A model generated the notes under the pieces. The model was not told the origin of the DNA, did not search any database, and worked only from the letters and a program-made list of their open reading frames with translations. Shown here in pieces: positions 44,611 through 53,966 of a stretch of DNA of 64,000 bases. The translations under genes were made by a program, and so were the position numbers. Origin of the DNA: Microbacterium sp. Leaf151 (GTDB lineage Bacteria; Actinomycetota; Actinomycetes; Actinomycetales; Microbacteriaceae); the NCBI RefSeq assembly GCF_001424225.1, contig NZ_LMOR01000002.1, forward strand, positions 310,001 through 374,000, in the 5' to 3' direction. Within the stretch, counting starts at the first letter, position 1; every line of letters begins with the position of its first letter.

Positions 44611-45588
44611 ATGCCACGCTCTCGCCCGCGCGCGCTGCTGACGCGCCTCGGCGGGGTCGTGGCATCCGTCGTCCTCGTCCTGTGGGGGGCGGCGACGCTG
44701 GCGTTCGTGGCGTTCCGCATCATCCCGGGTGACCCCGTCGAGGTGATGCTCGGGCCGCAGGCGCAGGTGAGCGACGCGGTCAAGGACGCGATCCGCGCCG
44801 ACCTGGGGCTGGACCGACCGGTCTTCGAGCAGTACGGCGCGTTCGTGGGCCGGCTGCTCCGCGGTGACCTCGGGGAGTCGTACCAACTGCGCCTCCCGGT
44901 GGGTGAGGTCATCGGTCGGCAGCTCGGTCCGACCCTGCAGCTCTCGACGCTCGCCCTGGTCATCGCGGTGGTGCTGGTTCTGGCATCCGCCCTGCTCGTG
45001 CGCGGGCGGACGGGCCGAGCCGTGGCATCCGGGATCGAGCTCGTCATACTCTCGTCGCCGGTGTTCTGGACGGGCCTGGTGCTGTTGAGCGTGTTCTCGT
45101 TCCAGCTCGGGTGGTTTCCGGTGTCGGGGGCGAGGGATGCCGCGGCGATCGTGCTGCCGGCGGTCACCCTCGCGCTACCGGTCGCGGCTCTGCTGTCGCA
45201 GGTGCTGCGCGACGGGGTGGAGGCGGCCGAGCGGGAGCCGTTCCTGTTGAGCGTGCGCGCGCGGGGGGCGACGCGGCTCCGCGAGAGCGTCCACCACACA
45301 TTGAGACATGCGAGCGTGGGCGGTCTGACACTCGCCGCCTACCTCGTCGGTTCGCTGCTCGGTGGGGCGGTGCTCGTGGAGACGGTGTTCGCACGGCCGG
45401 GAATCGGGCGCGTGACGCTGACGGCCATCACCGACCGCGACCTGCCCGTGATCACCGGTGTGATCCTGTTGAGTGCGCTGGTATTCGTCGTCGTGAACAC
45501 CGTGGTCGACATCGTCGTGCCGCTCATCGACCCGCGTCTGCGCGCGGCGACCACGGCGCTGGACATCCGCACGGCGGTGCCCTCATGA
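44611..45588 (+). CDS. ABC transporter permease (DppB-like)
   Basis: 325-residue inner-membrane subunit with six predicted helices: VVASVVLVLWGAATLAFVAF (first), then STLALVIAVVLVLASALL, ELVILSSPVFWTGLVLLSV and others. FRIIPGDPVEVMLG after the first helix is the DppB hallmark, and the EAA-type loop VRARGATRLRESVHHTLRHA contacts the ATPase. 15 bases after the binding-protein gene; its TGA overlaps the ATG of the 25-codon ORF that follows. Confidence 0.9.
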   Translation: MPRSRPRALLTRLGGVVASVVLVLWGAATLAFVAFRIIPGDPVEVMLGPQAQVSDAVKDAIRADLGLDRPVFEQYGAFVGRLLRGDLGESYQLRLPVGEVIGRQLGPTLQLSTLALVIAVVLVLASALLVRGRTGRAVASGIELVILSSPVFWTGLVLLSVFSFQLGWFPVSGARDAAAIVLPAVTLALPVAALLSQVLRDGVEAAEREPFLLSVRARGATRLRESVHHTLRHASVGGLTLAAYLVGSLLGGAVLVETVFARPGIGRVTLTAITDRDLPVITGVILLSALVFVVVNTVVDIVVPLIDPRLRAATTALDIRTAVPS

Positions 45589-45662
45589 GCGCTGTCGTGG
45601 GCCTCGCCCGGGGTCGGACCGGCGATACCGGCGTCGACGTTCGCCCGGCGGTCGCCTCGTGA
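45585..45662 (+). CDS. 25-residue ORF coupling the two permease genes
   Basis: MSAVVGLARGRTGDTGVDV... 25 codons. Its ATG overlaps the dppB-like stop (ATGA) and its TGA overlaps the dppC-like GTG (GTGA). It could be a bridge that carries re-initiating ribosomes from one permease gene to the next. The start (MSAVVGLARGR) resembles the following gene's start (VSATTARARLR), so it may be remnant duplicated sequence. No similarity known to me; a translated product is unproven. Confidence 0.4.
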   Translation: MSAVVGLARGRTGDTGVDVRPAVAS

Positions 45663-46498
45663 GCGCAACCACCGCCCGCGCGCGGCTCCGCCCCGGCCGC
45701 ACCGTCGCCCTCTCGCTCGCGGGCGTCGTCCTGGCCGTCATCGCTCTGGCGGCGGTGGCTCCGGCTCTTCTGGCCACCCACGATCCGCTGCTCACCGACG
45801 TGCGCGCGGCGCTCCAGCCGCCGAGTCCCGCGCACTGGTTCGGCACCGATCAGAGCGGCCGCGACGTCTACTCGCGCGTCGTCTTCGGTGCCGGGCGCTC
45901 GGTCGGCATCGGCCTGCTGGCCACGGGGCTCGCGCTGGTGATCGGCGTCATCGCGGGCTCGCTCGCCGCGGTCGCACCGCGCCCTGTCGACACGGTCGCG
46001 ATGCGCATCGTCGACGTGCTTCTGGCGTTCCCGGAGTTCCTCGTGGCGCTGCTGGTGGTGGCGGTGTTGGGACCCGGGCCGGCGAACGTCGCCCTCGCGG
46101 TCACCATCGCGGCCGTGCCCGTCTACATCCGTCTCGCGCGCGCACAGACGCGCACCCTCGCCACCGCCGAGTACGTCGAGGCGGCACGCATCAGTGGAGT
46201 GCCCGCCGTGTTCGTGCACGTGCGCCACGTGCTGCCCGGCGTGCTCGGCGCGGTGAGTGTGCTCGCGACGATCGGTGTCGGCACCTCGATCCTGGCGGCC
46301 GCGGGTCTGAGCTTCCTCGGCCTCGGTCCGACCGAGCCCACACCCGAGTGGGGTCTCATGCTGTCGGCCGGGCGCAACCTGCTGTTGCAGGCGCCGTGGG
46401 TCGCGGTCTTCCCGGGTCTGGCGATCACCGCGACGGTGGTCAGCGTGAGCGTCGTCGGCCGGACCCTGCGGGCGCGCGCCGAGGAGCGCGGGGCGTGA
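45659..46498 (+). CDS. ABC transporter permease (DppC-like)
   Basis: 279-residue partner permease with an N-terminal helix (VALSLAGVVLAVIALAAVAPALL), the family segment HWFGTDQSGRDVYSRVVFGAGRS near residue 55, and EAA loop EAARISGVPAVFVHVRHVLPG near 175. The GTG start is chosen because it overlaps the preceding 25-codon ORF. Its TGA overlaps the start of the ATPase gene (GTGA). Confidence 0.9.
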   Translation: MSATTARARLRPGRTVALSLAGVVLAVIALAAVAPALLATHDPLLTDVRAALQPPSPAHWFGTDQSGRDVYSRVVFGAGRSVGIGLLATGLALVIGVIAGSLAAVAPRPVDTVAMRIVDVLLAFPEFLVALLVVAVLGPGPANVALAVTIAAVPVYIRLARAQTRTLATAEYVEAARISGVPAVFVHVRHVLPGVLGAVSVLATIGVGTSILAAAGLSFLGLGPTEPTPEWGLMLSAGRNLLLQAPWVAVFPGLAITATVVSVSVVGRTLRARAEERGA

Positions 46499-48120
46499 GC
46501 GGGCGGGAGCCCGGGATGCCGGGCGCGCGCCGAGCGCCGGGCTCGAGGAAACCGGACTCCGGGGGGCGGCTCGCGGACGGGGTGCATCTGCGCCGCCTGC
46601 GCATCGACGGGCCCGACGGCTCGATCGTCGACGGGCTCGACCTCGACGTGGCACCCGGGGAGTGCGTTGCGGTCGTGGGGGAGTCGGGCGCGGGCAAGTC
46701 GCTCAGCGCCCGGGCGCTGCTCGGTATCGTGCCGGACGAGCTGTCGTGGTCGGTTGAATCGCTCGAGGTCGACGGGGTCGACGCGGGGTCTCTCACCGAA
46801 CGGCAGTGGCGGGCGCTGCGCGGAAACCGCATCGCGCTCGTGTCGCAGGACGCGCTGGTCTCGCTCGACCCGCTGCGACGGATCGGGGCGGAGGTCGCCG
46901 AGCCCGTCCGCATCCATGAGCCGTCCGTGCGCGGCCGCACCCTCGCCGATCGTGTACGCGCCACCCTGGAACGTGTCTCGCTGCCCGAGCCCGACCTGCG
47001 CGCACGCCAGTACCCGCACGAGTTGTCGGGCGGTCTGCGCCAGCGCGCGCTCATCGCCTCCGCTCTGGCAGCGCATCCGGCTGTGCTCGTCGCCGACGAA
47101 CCGACGACGGCCCTGGATGCCACCGTGCAGGCGCGCGTCCTCGACCTCCTCCGGCGGATCACCGACGACGGCGTCGCCGTGGTCTTCATCAGTCACGACC
47201 TCGGTGCCGTCGCTCGGGTGGCCGACCGCGTCGTGGTGATGCACGAGGGACGCGTCGTGGAGACGGGCGCCACGGCCGACGTGCTGGCATCCCCTCGCCA
47301 TTCCGTCACGAAGGAGCTCGTGGCCGCGGTGTCGCACGAGCCGCTGGAGCGCGAGCTGCGGTCGGACGCGCCGATTTTCACGGCCGACCGCGTGACGAAG
47401 CGGTTCGGTGAGCGGGTCGCTGTCGACGACGTCTCGTTCGAGGTGCGGCGCGGCCGCACGCTCGCGGTCGTGGGGGAGTCGGGGTCGGGGAAGACGACGC
47501 TGGCGCGCATCGTGGTGGGTGTCTCCGCCGCGGATGCCGGGGAGCTCGTCTTCGATGGACGGCCGTGGGGGCGCGCGGTCGCGCGCGGAGCGGACCGGCG
47601 GCGCGTGCAGCTGGTGCAGCAGAACCCGTGGGGAGCGCTCGACCCGCGGTGGAACGTGGGCCGCACGCTCACCGAGGCGGTCGCCGCCGCGGGTGTCGCG
47701 CGCTCCGCGCGAGGATCGACCGTGGCCACCCTGCTCGAGGAGGTCGGGCTGTCGACGGCATTCGTCGCTCGCCGACCGGCGCAGCTGTCGGGCGGTCAGC
47801 GTCAGCGCGTCGCGATCGCCCGGGCCCTGGCCGCGTCGCCCGATCTGCTCGTGCTCGACGAACCCGTCTCGGCGCTCGACGCGACGGTGCGGGCGCGGAT
47901 CCTCGAGCGGCTGCTCGACCTGCAGCGCGAGCGGGAACTGGCGATGGTCTTCGTCACCCATGACCTCGACGTGGTGGCGGCGGTCGCCGATGACGTGATC
48001 GTGATGAAAGACGGCCGGGTCGTGGATTCGGGCGCTGTGTCACGCGTGTTCGCCGCTCCCGGGCACCCGTTCACACGGGAGTTGCTGGCCGCCGCCGGCC
48101 TCCGCGCGCCCGGTGCGTGA
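46495..48120 (+). CDS. ABC transporter ATP-binding protein, fused DppD-DppF type
   Basis: 541-residue double ATPase that powers the importer; two separate proteins in E. coli are one polypeptide here. Domain 1 (about 25-275): Walker A GESGAGKS, signature ELSGGLRQRALIA, Walker B VLVADEPTTALD. Domain 2 (about 290-540): GESGSGKTT, QLSGGQRQRVAIAR, LLVLDEPVSALD. Both sites look catalytically complete. GTG 46495 overlaps the permease stop by four bases. Last gene of the operon; GTGTCCA palindromes follow. Confidence 0.92.
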   Translation: MSGREPGMPGARRAPGSRKPDSGGRLADGVHLRRLRIDGPDGSIVDGLDLDVAPGECVAVVGESGAGKSLSARALLGIVPDELSWSVESLEVDGVDAGSLTERQWRALRGNRIALVSQDALVSLDPLRRIGAEVAEPVRIHEPSVRGRTLADRVRATLERVSLPEPDLRARQYPHELSGGLRQRALIASALAAHPAVLVADEPTTALDATVQARVLDLLRRITDDGVAVVFISHDLGAVARVADRVVVMHEGRVVETGATADVLASPRHSVTKELVAAVSHEPLERELRSDAPIFTADRVTKRFGERVAVDDVSFEVRRGRTLAVVGESGSGKTTLARIVVGVSAADAGELVFDGRPWGRAVARGADRRRVQLVQQNPWGALDPRWNVGRTLTEAVAAAGVARSARGSTVATLLEEVGLSTAFVARRPAQLSGGQRQRVAIARALAASPDLLVLDEPVSALDATVRARILERLLDLQRERELAMVFVTHDLDVVAAVADDVIVMKDGRVVDSGAVSRVFAAPGHPFTRELLAAAGLRAPGA

Positions 48121-48144
48121 GCCCGCGCGGCTACCGGCCGAGTC

Positions 48145-48199
48145 GAGTGTCCACGACATGCCGTATCCACCGGGGCCGGGCGGCGTGTCCTGGACACTC
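48145..48199. repeat. GTGTCCA palindromic element, copy C1
   Basis: Arms GAGTGTCCACGACATGCCG and CGGCGTGTCCTGGACACTC around a 17-base core. First element of the first 160-base unit. Confidence 0.85.
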
Positions 48200-48224
48200 A
48201 CGGGAGCGGGCCGGACCAGGCGTT

Positions 48225-48279
48225 GAGTGTCCACGACGCGCCGCATCCGCCGGGCGTGAGCGGCGTGTTGTGGACACTC
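48225..48279. repeat. GTGTCCA palindromic element, copy C2
   Basis: Arms GAGTGTCCACGACGCGCCG and CGGCGTGTTGTGGACACTC; core includes CCGCCGGGCGTGAG. Confidence 0.85.
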
Positions 48280-48304
48280 GCGCGAGCGGGCCGCACGCGG
48301 TGCT

Positions 48305-48359
48305 GAGTGTCCATGACATGCCGTATCCACCGGGGCCGGGCGGCGTGTTCTGGACACTC
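48305..48359. repeat. GTGTCCA palindromic element, copy C3
   Basis: Duplicate of C1 with a C-to-T change in the left arm (GTCCATGACA) and TTC for TCC in the right arm. Confidence 0.85.
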
Positions 48360-48384
48360 ACGGGAGCGGGCCGGACCAGGCGTT

Positions 48385-48439
48385 GAGCGTCCACGACGCG
48401 CCGTATCCGCCGGGCGTGAGCGGCGTGTTGTGGACACTC
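48385..48439. repeat. GTGTCCA palindromic element, copy C4
   Basis: Duplicate of C2 with GAGCGTCC in the left arm. It is the copy nearest the ileS promoter, 79 bases from its -10. Confidence 0.85.
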
Positions 48440-48517
48440 GACGATCTTCGGCGGCATCGCGCGACCGGCGGGGTGTCCTACGTGCACAGAGCCGCCGCGC
48501 CGAACGCGGCGAGCGCG

Positions 48518-48523
48518 TAGACT
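48518..48523 (+). promoter_or_regulatory. -10 element of ileS leader
   Basis: TAGACT just upstream of the T-box leader. Confidence 0.55.
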
Positions 48524-48529
48524 CGGTCC

Positions 48530-48718
48530 ATCAGCACCGATCCGGCCATCACCGGGGAGCTCGCGGAAGAAACGGGTCCAGACCCGGAGTAGAACCGCGC
48601 GGGGCAGGCCCGTCACAGCCGCAGTGAGAGCGGCGTACCCGCGAGGGTGCGCAATGCAGGGTGGTACCGCGGTCCGCACGGATCGTCCCGGCGAGTAGAC
48701 CTCGACCCGCGGAGTGAC
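48530..48718 (+). promoter_or_regulatory. T-box riboswitch, ileS leader (actinobacterial translational type)
   Basis: RNA leader that senses uncharged tRNA-Ile. The conserved T-box AGGGTGGTACCGCG is at 48658-48671, base-pairing to the tRNA acceptor end. A compact Stem I region GATCCGGCCATCACCGGGG carries isoleucine specifier ATC at 48548-48550. A Stem II-type purine segment (GGAAGAAACGG, AGTAGAACCG) lies between. The sequence after the T-box (GGATCGTCCCGG) would form the antisequestrator/sequestrator. No terminator hairpin with a T-run precedes the ATG; GGAG (48711-48714) is the ribosome-binding site, so control is probably of translation. Confidence 0.92.
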
Positions 48719-51700
48719 ATGACCTACCCACGCCCCTCATCCTTCGGCCCCGCCGCCGACCCGGCAGCGACCGGCACGGCCTCGACCTCGGATGCCGCCA
48801 CCCGCGGTACCGCGACCCCGGATACGTCGGCCCCGGCTGCCGCGACCCCGGCGCCCGGGCAGGCCCCGGCATCCGTCGTCCCGAGCCCCCGGTTCCCGGC
48901 CATCGAGGACGACACGCTGGCGTTCTGGAAGGCCGACGACACCTTCCGCGCATCGATCGCGAACCGCGAGGGCGCCGAGGAGTGGGTGTTCTACGACGGT
49001 CCGCCCTTCGCCAACGGGCTGCCGCACTACGGGCACCTGCTCACCGGCTACGCGAAGGACGTCTTCCCGCGCTTCCAGACGATGCGCGGCAAGAAGGTCG
49101 ACCGCGTCTTCGGGTGGGACACCCACGGCCTCCCGGCCGAGCTCGAGGCGATGAAGCAGCTCGGGATCACCGAGAAGGACGAGATCGAGCGCATGGGCGT
49201 GGCGACCTTCAACGCCAAGGCCCGCGAGTCGGTGCTCGAGTACACGCGCGAGTGGCAGGACTACGTCACCCGCCAGGCGCGCTGGGTCGATTTCGACCGC
49301 GGTTACAAAACGCTCGACACGACCTACATGGAGAGCGTGCTCTGGGCCTTCAAGACCCTGCACGACAAGGGCCTCGCCTACGAGGGTTACCGCGTGCTGC
49401 CGTACTGCTGGCGCGACGAGACGCCCCTGTCGACGCATGAGCTGCGCATGGACGACGACGTCTACAAGATGCGTCAGGACCCCTCGGTCACCGTCACCTT
49501 CCCGCTCGTCGGTGCCAAGGCCGAGGCGCTCGGCCTCACCGGTGTGCGCGCCCTCGCGTGGACGACGACGCCGTGGACCCTCCCGACCAACCTCGCGCTC
49601 GCGGTGGGTCCCGGCATCCGGTACGCCGTGATCGAGGGCGGCCCGAACGGCGCCGCCGACGTGCACCGCGCACCCGACGGCGCGGCCGACGAGGCTTTCG
49701 AGGCCGTCGCGCACCGGTATCTGCTGGCCGAGGACCTGCTGCCGAACTACGCGAAAGACCTCGGATACGAGAGCCCGGATGCCGCCCGCGCGGCCGTGGA
49801 GACGACCATCTCGGGCGCCGAACTCGAGGGCGTGTCCTACGACCGCCTCTTCGACTACTACGCCGACGCCGAGATCTGGGGCACGCAGAACGCCTGGAAG
49901 ATCCTCGTCGACGACTACGTCACCGTGTCGGACGGCACCGGCATCGTGCACCAGGCACCGGCCTACGGTGAGGACGACAAGCGTCTCGCGGATGCCGCGG
50001 GCCTGCCCACGATCATCTCGCTCGACGACGGCGGCCGGTTCCTCTCGGCGGTCACCGACGTGGCGGGGGAACTCTGGTTCGAGGCGAACCGCCCGCTCAT
50101 CCGCCTGCTCACGCAGGCCGGCCGCCTGTTGCGCGAGGCGTCGTACGAGCACTCGTACCCGCATTGCTGGCGCTGCCGGAACCCCCTCATCTACAAGGCC
50201 GTGTCGAGCTGGTTCGTCCGCGTCACCGACATCAAGGACGACCTGCTGGCGAACAACCAGCAGATCACCTGGGTGCCCGAGAACGTCAAGGAGGGCCAGT
50301 TCGGCAAGTGGCTCGAGGGCGCGCGCGACTGGTCGATCAGCCGCAACCGGTACTGGGGCTCGCCGATCCCGGTGTGGAAGAGCGACGATGCGAACTACCC
50401 GCGCGTCGACGTGTACGGCTCGCTCGCCGACATGGAGGCCGACTTCGGCCGCCTGCCCGTGAACGCCGACGGCGAGGTCGACCTGCACCGTCCTTACATC
50501 GACGACCTCACGCGCCCGAACCCCGACGACCCCACGGGGAAGTCGACGATGCGCCGCATCGAGGACGTGCTCGACGTGTGGTTCGACTCGGGATCCATGC
50601 CGTTCGCGCAGGTGCACTACCCGTTCGAGAACCACGAGTGGTTCGACGAGCACGCCCCCGCCGACTTCATCGTGGAGTACATCGGGCAGACGCGCGGCTG
50701 GTTCTACGTCATGCACGTGCTCTCGACCGCCCTCTTCGACCGCCCCGCCTTCACGGGTGTGTCGTGCCACGGCATCGTGCTCGGCAACGACGGGCAGAAG
50801 ATGTCGAAGTCGCTGCGCAACTACCCCGACGTGCGCGAGGTCTTCGATCGCGACGGCTCGGATGCCATGCGGTGGTTCCTCATGTCGAGCTCGGTGCTGC
50901 GCGGCGGCAACCTCGTCGTGACCGAGGAGGGCATCCGCTCGGGCGTGCGCGAGTTCCTGCTTCCGTTGTGGAACGCGTGGTACTTCTTCGCGACCTACGC
51001 GAATGCATCCGGTGCCGAGGGCTACGAAGCCGAGTGGCGCACCGACTCCACCGATGTGCTCGACCGCTACATCCTCGCGCTCACGGGCGACCTCATCGAG
51101 GGTGTCGCGGGCGACCTCGAGGGCCTCGACTCCACGACTGCCGCCGAGCGCCTGCGCGACTTCGTCGAGGTGCTGACGAACTGGTACATCCGCCGCTCGC
51201 GCGACCGCTTCTGGGTGGGTGTGACCGACGACCCCACGAGCCGCGAGGCGTTCGACACGCTCTACACGGTGCTCGAGACGCTCACCCGCGTCGCCGCCCC
51301 GCTGCTGCCGCTGGTGACCGAGCGCGTCTGGCAGGGCCTCACCGGCGGTCGGAGCGTCCACCTCGCTGATTGGCCGGATGCCACGGCGTTCCCGGCGGCC
51401 GAAGACATCCGCACCGCGATGGACACCGTCCGCGAGGTCTCGAGCGTCGCCAACGCGCTGCGTAAGCGCGAGGGCAAGCGCGTGCGCCTGCCGCTGCCGC
51501 GTCTGACGGTGGTGACCCCGGATGCCGCGGGCCTGGCGCAGTTCGACGACATCCTCCGCGAGGAGCTCAACGTCAAGAGCGTCGAGCAGGTCGCCCTGCA
51601 GGACGGCACGGCGGCTGAGTACGGCATCACCCACCGCCTGTCGGTCAACGCCCGCGCCGCGGGTCCGCGCCTCGGCAAGCAGGTGCAGCAGGCGATCAAG

Positions 51701-52204
51701 GCCGCCCGTGAGGGCGACTGGAGCGAGGTCGACGGACAGGTCGTCGCCGGTGGCATCCCCCTCGAACCCGCTGAGTACGACCTCGTGGTCGAGACCGCCG
51801 GTCGCCCCGAGGGCGAGGCTCTCGCCGTGCTGTCGTCGGGCGGCTTCGTGCTGCTCGACACCGTCACCACCCCCGAGCTCGAGGCCGAGGGGCTGGCGCG
51901 CGACATGATCCGCGGCATCCAGGACACCCGCAAGGCCGCCGGCTTCGACGTGAGCGATCGCATCTTCCTGTCGCTGACGTTCGTCGAGGACGCCGACGCC
52001 CAGGCGGTCGCCCAGGCCTTCGACGTCGCTGGGGTGGCATCCGAGACCCTCTCCGAAGCCGTCGTGCTGGCCGGACCCGAGGGCCGTCTCGTCGAACGCG
52101 GTGCGATCGCGCCGGCCGAGTACGAGACCGTCATCGCCGCGAAGACCTACGCGAACGTGGGCGCCGTCACGGTCGCCGTCGCGCGGATCGGAGCCCCCGC
52201 ATGA
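48719..52204 (+). CDS. ileS: Isoleucyl-tRNA synthetase
   Basis: Class I synthetase charging tRNA-Ile, with editing of valine. 1161 residues. [13 protein letters not shown] carries the HIGH-equivalent motif near residue 105; KMSKS is at 694-698 ([11 protein letters not shown]); the CP1 editing domain has [12 protein letters not shown] near 282. Length and motifs fit the large, eukaryal-like (type 2) IleRS. The first 55 residues are an Ala/Thr/Pro-rich extension not part of the enzyme fold. ATG 48719 follows GGAG in the T-box leader. The stop overlaps folC (ATGA). Confidence 0.97.
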   Translation: MTYPRPSSFGPAADPAATGTASTSDAATRGTATPDTSAPAAATPAPGQAPASVVPSPRFPAIEDDTLAFWKADDTFRASIANREGAEEWVFYDGPPFANGLPHYGHLLTGYAKDVFPRFQTMRGKKVDRVFGWDTHGLPAELEAMKQLGITEKDEIERMGVATFNAKARESVLEYTREWQDYVTRQARWVDFDRGYKTLDTTYMESVLWAFKTLHDKGLAYEGYRVLPYCWRDETPLSTHELRMDDDVYKMRQDPSVTVTFPLVGAKAEALGLTGVRALAWTTTPWTLPTNLALAVGPGIRYAVIEGGPNGAADVHRAPDGAADEAFEAVAHRYLLAEDLLPNYAKDLGYESPDAARAAVETTISGAELEGVSYDRLFDYYADAEIWGTQNAWKILVDDYVTVSDGTGIVHQAPAYGEDDKRLADAAGLPTIISLDDGGRFLSAVTDVAGELWFEANRPLIRLLTQAGRLLREASYEHSYPHCWRCRNPLIYKAVSSWFVRVTDIKDDLLANNQQITWVPENVKEGQFGKWLEGARDWSISRNRYWGSPIPVWKSDDANYPRVDVYGSLADMEADFGRLPVNADGEVDLHRPYIDDLTRPNPDDPTGKSTMRRIEDVLDVWFDSGSMPFAQVHYPFENHEWFDEHAPADFIVEYIGQTRGWFYVMHVLSTALFDRPAFTGVSCHGIVLGNDGQKMSKSLRNYPDVREVFDRDGSDAMRWFLMSSSVLRGGNLVVTEEGIRSGVREFLLPLWNAWYFFATYANASGAEGYEAEWRTDSTDVLDRYILALTGDLIEGVAGDLEGLDSTTAAERLRDFVEVLTNWYIRRSRDRFWVGVTDDPTSREAFDTLYTVLETLTRVAAPLLPLVTERVWQGLTGGRSVHLADWPDATAFPAAEDIRTAMDTVREVSSVANALRKREGKRVRLPLPRLTVVTPDAAGLAQFDDILREELNVKSVEQVALQDGTAAEYGITHRLSVNARAAGPRLGKQVQQAIKAAREGDWSEVDGQVVAGGIPLEPAEYDLVVETAGRPEGEALAVLSSGGFVLLDTVTTPELEAEGLARDMIRGIQDTRKAAGFDVSDRIFLSLTFVEDADAQAVAQAFDVAGVASETLSEAVVLAGPEGRLVERGAIAPAEYETVIAAKTYANVGAVTVAVARIGAPA

Positions 52205-53553
52205 GCGACCGCACCAGAGCCGACGCCGTCTACAGCGCGCTGCTCGAGCGGCAGGGCGAGCAGTGGGTGCAGCCGCGCGTCGAGCGCACGCGTCGCGTGC
52301 TCGAGCTGCTCGCCGACCCGCAGCGCACCTACCGCGTGATCCACGTGACCGGCACGAACGGCAAGACCTCGACCAGCCGCATGATCGAGAGCCTGCTGCG
52401 CGCCATGGGGCTTCGCACGGGCCTGTTCACCAGCCCCCACCTCGAACGCTTCACCGAGCGCATCCTCATCGACGGAGAACCCGTGGCGGATGCCGCGATC
52501 GCCGACGCGTGGGACGAGATCCAGCCGTTCGTGGACATGGTGGATGCCGAGCTCGCTGCGGCCGGAGACGCCCCGTTGACGTTCTTCGAGCTGCTCACCG
52601 TGCTCGCGTTCGTCGTCGCGGCCGACGCGCCGATCGACGTGCTCGTGCTCGAGGTCGGCATGGGCGGGGAGTGGGACTCCACGAACACTGCCGACGGCGA
52701 CGTCGCCGTGTTCACGCCCATCGACATCGACCACGTCGATCGGCTGGGCTCGACGATCGCCGAGATCGCCACCGTCAAGGCCGGCATCATCAAGCCCGGC
52801 GCCGCGGTCGTGTCGGCCGCGCAGCCCGACGAGGCGCTCCGCGTCATCCGTGCGCGCGCCGAGAAAGAGGGTGCGACGGTGTCGGTCGACGGCGACGGTT
52901 TCGCGCTCGAGGAGCAGACCCTCGCGGTGGGCGGGCAGCAGCTCTCCATCCGCGGCGTCGCCGGCAGGTACGCCGAGGTCTACCTGCCGCAGTACGGCGC
53001 GCACCAGGGCCGTAACGCGGCGCTGGCGGTGGCCGCGGTCGAATCCCTCATCGGCGGGGGTACGCAGCCGTTGGCCGGCGAGGTGGTCGCCGACGGTCTC
53101 GGCAACGCCACCTCGCCCGGCCGCCTGCAACTCGTCGGCACCGCGCCGACCGTGCTCGTCGACGCGGCCCACAACCCGCACGGGGCGCGGGCGCTGGTCA
53201 CGGCCCTCGACGAGGCGTTCGACATCGACGAGTGGGGCGCCGTGGTCGGCATCCTCGACGGGAAGGATGCGGTCGGCATCATGTCGGCGCTCGTGCCCGC
53301 CGTGGCCCGCGTGTTCGCGACCGCCCCCGACAGCGACCGTGCGACCGACCCCGACGTGATCGCCGACGTCGCCGAGGCGGCCGATCTCCCCGTCACCGTG
53401 CACCCCACCCTCGAAGACGCCGCCGACGCCGCGCGCGCGTGGGCCGTGGAGTCGGACCGCCGCGCCGTCGTCATCGCCGGCTCCGTCGTGCTGGCCGGCG
53501 AAGCCCTGCGTCTGTCGGCGCTGGAGGACTGGAAGTCGGGGTGGCAGGCGTGA
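52201..53553 (+). CDS. folC: Folylpolyglutamate/dihydrofolate synthase
   Basis: Mur-ligase-like enzyme that adds glutamate to dihydropteroate or folates. 450 residues. P-loop [13 protein letters not shown] at about 49-61, the metal/substrate segment [20 protein letters not shown], and [13 protein letters not shown] near 150, then the C-terminal ligase domain ([17 protein letters not shown] near 320). ATG overlaps the ileS stop by four bases. Followed by a GTGA overlap with the DUF4233 gene, giving tight coupling. Confidence 0.95.
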   Translation: MSDRTRADAVYSALLERQGEQWVQPRVERTRRVLELLADPQRTYRVIHVTGTNGKTSTSRMIESLLRAMGLRTGLFTSPHLERFTERILIDGEPVADAAIADAWDEIQPFVDMVDAELAAAGDAPLTFFELLTVLAFVVAADAPIDVLVLEVGMGGEWDSTNTADGDVAVFTPIDIDHVDRLGSTIAEIATVKAGIIKPGAAVVSAAQPDEALRVIRARAEKEGATVSVDGDGFALEEQTLAVGGQQLSIRGVAGRYAEVYLPQYGAHQGRNAALAVAAVESLIGGGTQPLAGEVVADGLGNATSPGRLQLVGTAPTVLVDAAHNPHGARALVTALDEAFDIDEWGAVVGILDGKDAVGIMSALVPAVARVFATAPDSDRATDPDVIADVAEAADLPVTVHPTLEDAADAARAWAVESDRRAVVIAGSVVLAGEALRLSALEDWKSGWQA

Positions 53554-53963
53554 GTCCTCGCGAACCCCGCGCTCCGCGCCCCCGCCGTCAGCGCGGTGCG
53601 CAAGAATCGCTCGGCGCCGTCGTGCTCGGCTTCGAGTCGGTCATCGTCTTCCTCGGCGGCCTTGTCGTCTACGGCCTCAGGGTGCTGCCGTTCGGGATCG
53701 AACCGTGGTGGGGCATCGTCGGCGGCGTCGTGATGGCGATCGCGATGGTCGCCGTCTCGGGGATGCTCCGTCACCGCTGGGCACTCTTCGCCGGATGGGG
53801 GCTGCAGGTGCTTCTCCTGCTCGGCGGATTCCTCGTTCCCGCCCTCGCCGTGGTCGCGCTCATTTTCGGCGGTATGTGGGCGTATGCGACGATCAAGGGA
53901 GCGGCCCTCGATCGCGCGAATGCGCGGCGCGCCGCTGACCCCGACCTCTCGAACGGAGAATGA
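53550..53963 (+). CDS. DUF4233 membrane protein
   Basis: 137-residue protein with a basic N-terminus (REPRAPRPRRQRGAQESLGAVVLGFE) and four hydrophobic helices (SVIVFLGGLVVYGL, GIVGGVVMAIAMVAVSGML, WALFAGWGLQVLLLLGGFL, ALAVVALIFGGMWAYATI). DUF4233 members sit between folC and ndk in many actinobacteria; the function is unknown. GTG overlaps the folC stop by four bases; ndk starts four bases after its stop. Confidence 0.88.
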   Translation: MSPREPRAPRPRRQRGAQESLGAVVLGFESVIVFLGGLVVYGLRVLPFGIEPWWGIVGGVVMAIAMVAVSGMLRHRWALFAGWGLQVLLLLGGFLVPALAVVALIFGGMWAYATIKGAALDRANARRAADPDLSNGE

Positions 53964-53966
53964 CCC

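Larger units (their letters stand above)
48145..48464. repeat. Tandem duplication of a 160-bp unit carrying two palindromes
   Basis: Positions 48145-48304 repeat at 48305-48464 with an exact 160-base offset; the first 135 bases are nearly identical (a few substitutions), then the copies diverge. Each unit has two different palindromes, so four lie in a row between the importer operon and the ileS leader. Confidence 0.85.

Noticed and set aside
46495-48120. Frameshifted or pseudogene transporter ATPase
   Set aside because: The long single frame has two full sets of Walker A, signature and Walker B motifs; it is a natural DppD-DppF fusion, not a damaged gene.
48145-48439. Possible CRISPR array made of GTGTCCA repeats
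   Set aside because: Repeats are long palindromes in a duplicated 160-bp block, and the sequences between are themselves repeated rather than unique.
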